Assembly (NCBI GenBank): GCA_045130475.1
Contig: JBGUPU010000017.1
Location: forward strand, 28,451-92,450
Length of the DNA stretch: 64,000 bases
From: CAG-791 sp045130475
Lineage (GTDB): Bacteria; Bacillota; Clostridia; Lachnospirales; Lachnospiraceae
Direction of reading: 5' to 3'
Part shown: in pieces, positions 62,298-64,000 of the stretch
How positions within the stretch are numbered: the first letter of the stretch is position 1
Layout of the letters: each line of letters opens with the position of its first letter
Program-made: the position numbers and the translations under genes
Notes under the pieces: generated by a model
Databases searched by the model: none
What the model was told of the DNA's origin: nothing
What the model saw: only the letters and a program-made list of their open reading frames with translations

Positions 62298-62352
62298 GGG
62301 GACGGTTCCTGTGTCTCCGGGGACGGTCCGAAGGACGGTCCGGACACGGTTA
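62298..62352. repeat. REP-like GGGGACGGTTCC element
   Basis: GGGGACGGTTCCTGTGTC (62298-62315) is followed by a second GGGGACGGTCC (62319-62329), a repeated near-palindrome GGACGGTCC and GGACACGGTTACC. The first block matches a dispersed repeat type often seen in Firmicute genomes near REP-associated transposases; none is nearby here. Confidence 0.7.
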
Positions 62353-62376
62353 CCGGTGACCGATAAAAAAGCCCAT

Positions 62377-62426
62377 AAAAAAAGAGAAATCCCCCGTGAT
62401 CCTTCACGTGAAATTTCCCTTTTTTC
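62377..62426 (-). terminator. Probable terminator of the antiporter gene
   Basis: GAAAT..CGTGA (62386-62399) pairs with TCACG..ATTTC (62404-62417) around an internal loop. Seven U follow on the minus strand. It lies 90 bp past the antiporter stop. Confidence 0.6.
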
Positions 62427-62515
62427 TATAAACCGTTTTTTTATTTTCAGCCGTTTTAATTTTTAAATTAAATGCTCAAAAATGCACATTTGGTTAGTCA
62501 TTTTCGGCATTCCGT

Positions 62516-63724
62516 TCACCCGGCGCTGACGCAGTCATGCAGAGCGGTCTCCCGTTTTTCATCTGCGGCATAGATCGACTTGAGCAGGACAGGCGTCAGA
62601 ATGGAGCTGACCACGATCAGCAGGATGACAGCTGTGAAGTACTTGCTGTCCAGGATCCCCGCTTTGAGTCCTCTCTGGGCAACGATCAGGGCAACCTCCC
62701 CGCGGGTCATCATGCCGATCCCGATCTTGAGGCTGTCAGAATTGTCAAAATGAAGCATCTTGGACACGAGGCCGCAGCCGATCACTTTGCCCAGAAGTCC
62801 GACCACTACAAAAGCGGCGGAGAAGGCCAGGATGGTCATATCGACCGTCCTCAGATTCGTCTGCAGTCCGACACTTGCAAAGAAGACCGGTCCGAAGATC
62901 ATGTAGGAACTGATGTCCATCTTCCTGTCGATGTAGGAGGAGTCATCCAGTGAGCTCAGGATGATGCCTGCCACATAGGCACCGGTAATGTCAGCCACAC
63001 CGAAATATCTGTCGGCAACATAAGACAGGATAAAAGCCAGGCTCATTCCGATAATGGGGATCCTTCTGGTATGAGGCCATCTGCGGTCCACAACCTTCAT
63101 GACCCGGAAGATGATCATGCCGACAACAACAGACAGGGCAAAGAAAGCAATGGTCTTGATGCAGACAGCTCCAAGATTGGCACTCGGATCCCGGAGGCCC
63201 AGAACAGCGGTGAGCACCACGATTCCGATCACATCATCAATGATCGCGGCACTCATGATCGTGGTCCCTACTTCAGTGGAGACCTTGCCGAGCTCCTTCA
63301 GTACCTGAACGGTGATGCTGACAGAAGTGGCCGTCAGTATGGTTCCGATAAAAACAGCCTGGATAAAGCTGCTTGTTCCGGGAGCGGAGACCCCATAAAA
63401 TCCCATATACAGAAGGGTTCCCAGGACAAGAGGGATCGTAACCCCCGCGACCGCAATGACAGCTGCCTTCAGTCCTGATTTTTTCAGCTTGTCGATATCT
63501 GTTTCCAGGCCGGCACTGAACATGAGCAGGATCACGCCGATCTCGGCCATGCCAGCCAGAAAATCGTTTTGCGACACCAGATTTAACAGTGAAGGTCCGA
63601 TCAAAAGACCCGCTATGATCTCTCCGGCAACCTGCGGCGCCTTCAGGTCCCGCGCCAGCAGGCCGAATAATTTCGAACTAATAAGTATGATCGCAAGAGT
63701 CCTCAATATTTCCAAAGTGTCCAT
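62516..63724 (-). CDS. Cation:proton antiporter, CPA2/KefB-like
   Basis: This 402-residue monovalent cation/proton antiporter has about twelve helices. The family phrases are LKAPQVAGEIIAGLLIGPSL (residues about 28-47), ILLMFSAGLETDIDKLKKSG, SAAIIDDVIGIVVL (the acidic ion-binding ID-D pair, about 155-168) and GMMTRGEVALIVAQRGL near the C-terminus. No TrkA-N or USP domain follows, so regulation must be separate. Na+, K+ or both could be the ion. GGAGAAAG precedes ATG 63724. Confidence 0.94.
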   Translation of the reverse strand: MDTLEILRTLAIILISSKLFGLLARDLKAPQVAGEIIAGLLIGPSLLNLVSQNDFLAGMAEIGVILLMFSAGLETDIDKLKKSGLKAAVIAVAGVTIPLVLGTLLYMGFYGVSAPGTSSFIQAVFIGTILTATSVSITVQVLKELGKVSTEVGTTIMSAAIIDDVIGIVVLTAVLGLRDPSANLGAVCIKTIAFFALSVVVGMIIFRVMKVVDRRWPHTRRIPIIGMSLAFILSYVADRYFGVADITGAYVAGIILSSLDDSSYIDRKMDISSYMIFGPVFFASVGLQTNLRTVDMTILAFSAAFVVVGLLGKVIGCGLVSKMLHFDNSDSLKIGIGMMTRGEVALIVAQRGLKAGILDSKYFTAVILLIVVSSILTPVLLKSIYAADEKRETALHDCVSAG

Positions 63725-63775
63725 TTCTCTTCTTTCTCCAATTTCTGAATTTCTTTTTCTTCTTACAACGGTGAC

Positions 63776-63803
63776 ATTATACTTCTTGCTTTTTAATAAT
63801 CAA
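63776..63803 (-). promoter_or_regulatory. Promoter of the antiporter gene
   Basis: On the minus strand TTGATT (63798-63803), 16 bp, TATAAT (63776-63781), about 50 bp before the start codon. Confidence 0.65.
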
Positions 63804-63928
63804 AATAATATATTTTAATTATATTAATAAGTAATTCAGTATAAGCAGGTTGGAAAGAACAGATAATAATTCAAGAATAGTTAGAGAAAAATCAGTCCGT
63901 CGAATAGTTTAATATAGGTAGTTGCAAA

Positions 63929-64000
63929 ACTCGTTCCACGAGTGAACGCTCCTGACTAAAAGGATCAAAAAACGATTATATCGACTTTGTCCAGTCAGGA
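63929..64000. repeat. Inverted repeats at the right edge
   Basis: ACTCGT (63929-63934) pairs with ACGAGT (63938-63943). TCCTGACT (63950-63957) pairs exactly with AGTCAGGA (63993-64000), the last bases of the window. The element continues past the edge and may be a terminator, an RNA structure or the end of a repeat. The stretch 63804-63928 is AT-rich with nothing recognised. Confidence 0.45.

Noticed and set aside
62206..62515. Fluoride riboswitch upstream of the CLC gene
   Set aside because: The conserved segments of that riboswitch class were looked for and not found. The region holds a REP-like repeat and a terminator instead.

Overview
The window looks like chromosome of an anaerobic Firmicute, most likely a Lachnospiraceae-type Clostridium relative. 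The evidence is a moderately GC-rich genome (roughly half G+C by eye), strong AGGAGG-type ribosome binding sites, sigma-A promoters of the TTGACA-17-TATAAT type, a Bacillus-type LexA box on recA, RNase Y, a SpoVB-like flippase, a BadF/HgdC-type activator fused to a dehydratase-like protein, and a TPP riboswitch in front of thiC. No rRNA, tRNA, CRISPR array, intact insertion sequence or prophage was seen. Most of the window is core or housekeeping chromosome read on the minus strand.

Left part (1-9.6 kb, minus strand): a truncated SpoVB-like flippase, glgA, a short tyrosine-recombinase-like protein with a degenerate active site, rny, recX and recA (sigma-A promoter overlapped by a LexA box), then a two-gene unit of a sigma-70-like protein without region 4 and a rhomboid-like membrane protein with a zinc ribbon. 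From 9.86 to 14.9 kb on the plus strand lies a 1682-residue activator/dehydratase fusion that carries an inserted LEA-like 11-residue repeat inside its cysteine site. From 14.95 to 16.07 kb is a region with no convincing large gene. It has a perfect consensus promoter on the minus strand, REP-like palindromes and a terminator at the far end.

Middle (16.2-34 kb): glyA, a PAP2 phosphatase, an LCP-family wall enzyme, a phosphoesterase, an overlapping barnase-like lipoprotein/barstar pair, a hybrid histidine kinase, a SHOCT protein, a dlt-like four-gene operon (SGNH/DltD-like, MBOAT, AMP-ligase, carrier protein) likely to acylate a surface polymer, and galT-galE (Leloir pathway).

Right part (34-64 kb): a PTS IIC-like permease behind a leader with a terminator hairpin, a ZapA protein with a long coiled coil, a Na/Pi cotransporter, a minus-strand run of permease-like gene, M18 peptidase, moeA and histidine phosphatase, an EamA exporter, TPP riboswitch-thiC, several small unknown membrane or cysteine-rich proteins, a GH32 fructosidase, a NUDIX-thymidine kinase pair, a SIMPL lipoprotein, a split ABCG-like ABC transporter with a repeat-containing anchored protein, nitroreductase, aminotransferase, a CLC transporter with fluoride-clade motifs and a CPA2-type antiporter. 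Intrinsic terminators separate most units and fit the gene directions well.

The items most worth a second look are the orphan transcription unit at 15-16 kb, the sigma-like protein lacking region 4 beside an apparently inactive rhomboid, the LEA-like insertion in the activator fusion, the degenerate recombinase, the lipoprotein RNase/barstar pair, and the dlt-like operon whose ligase lacks an obvious D-alanine signature.
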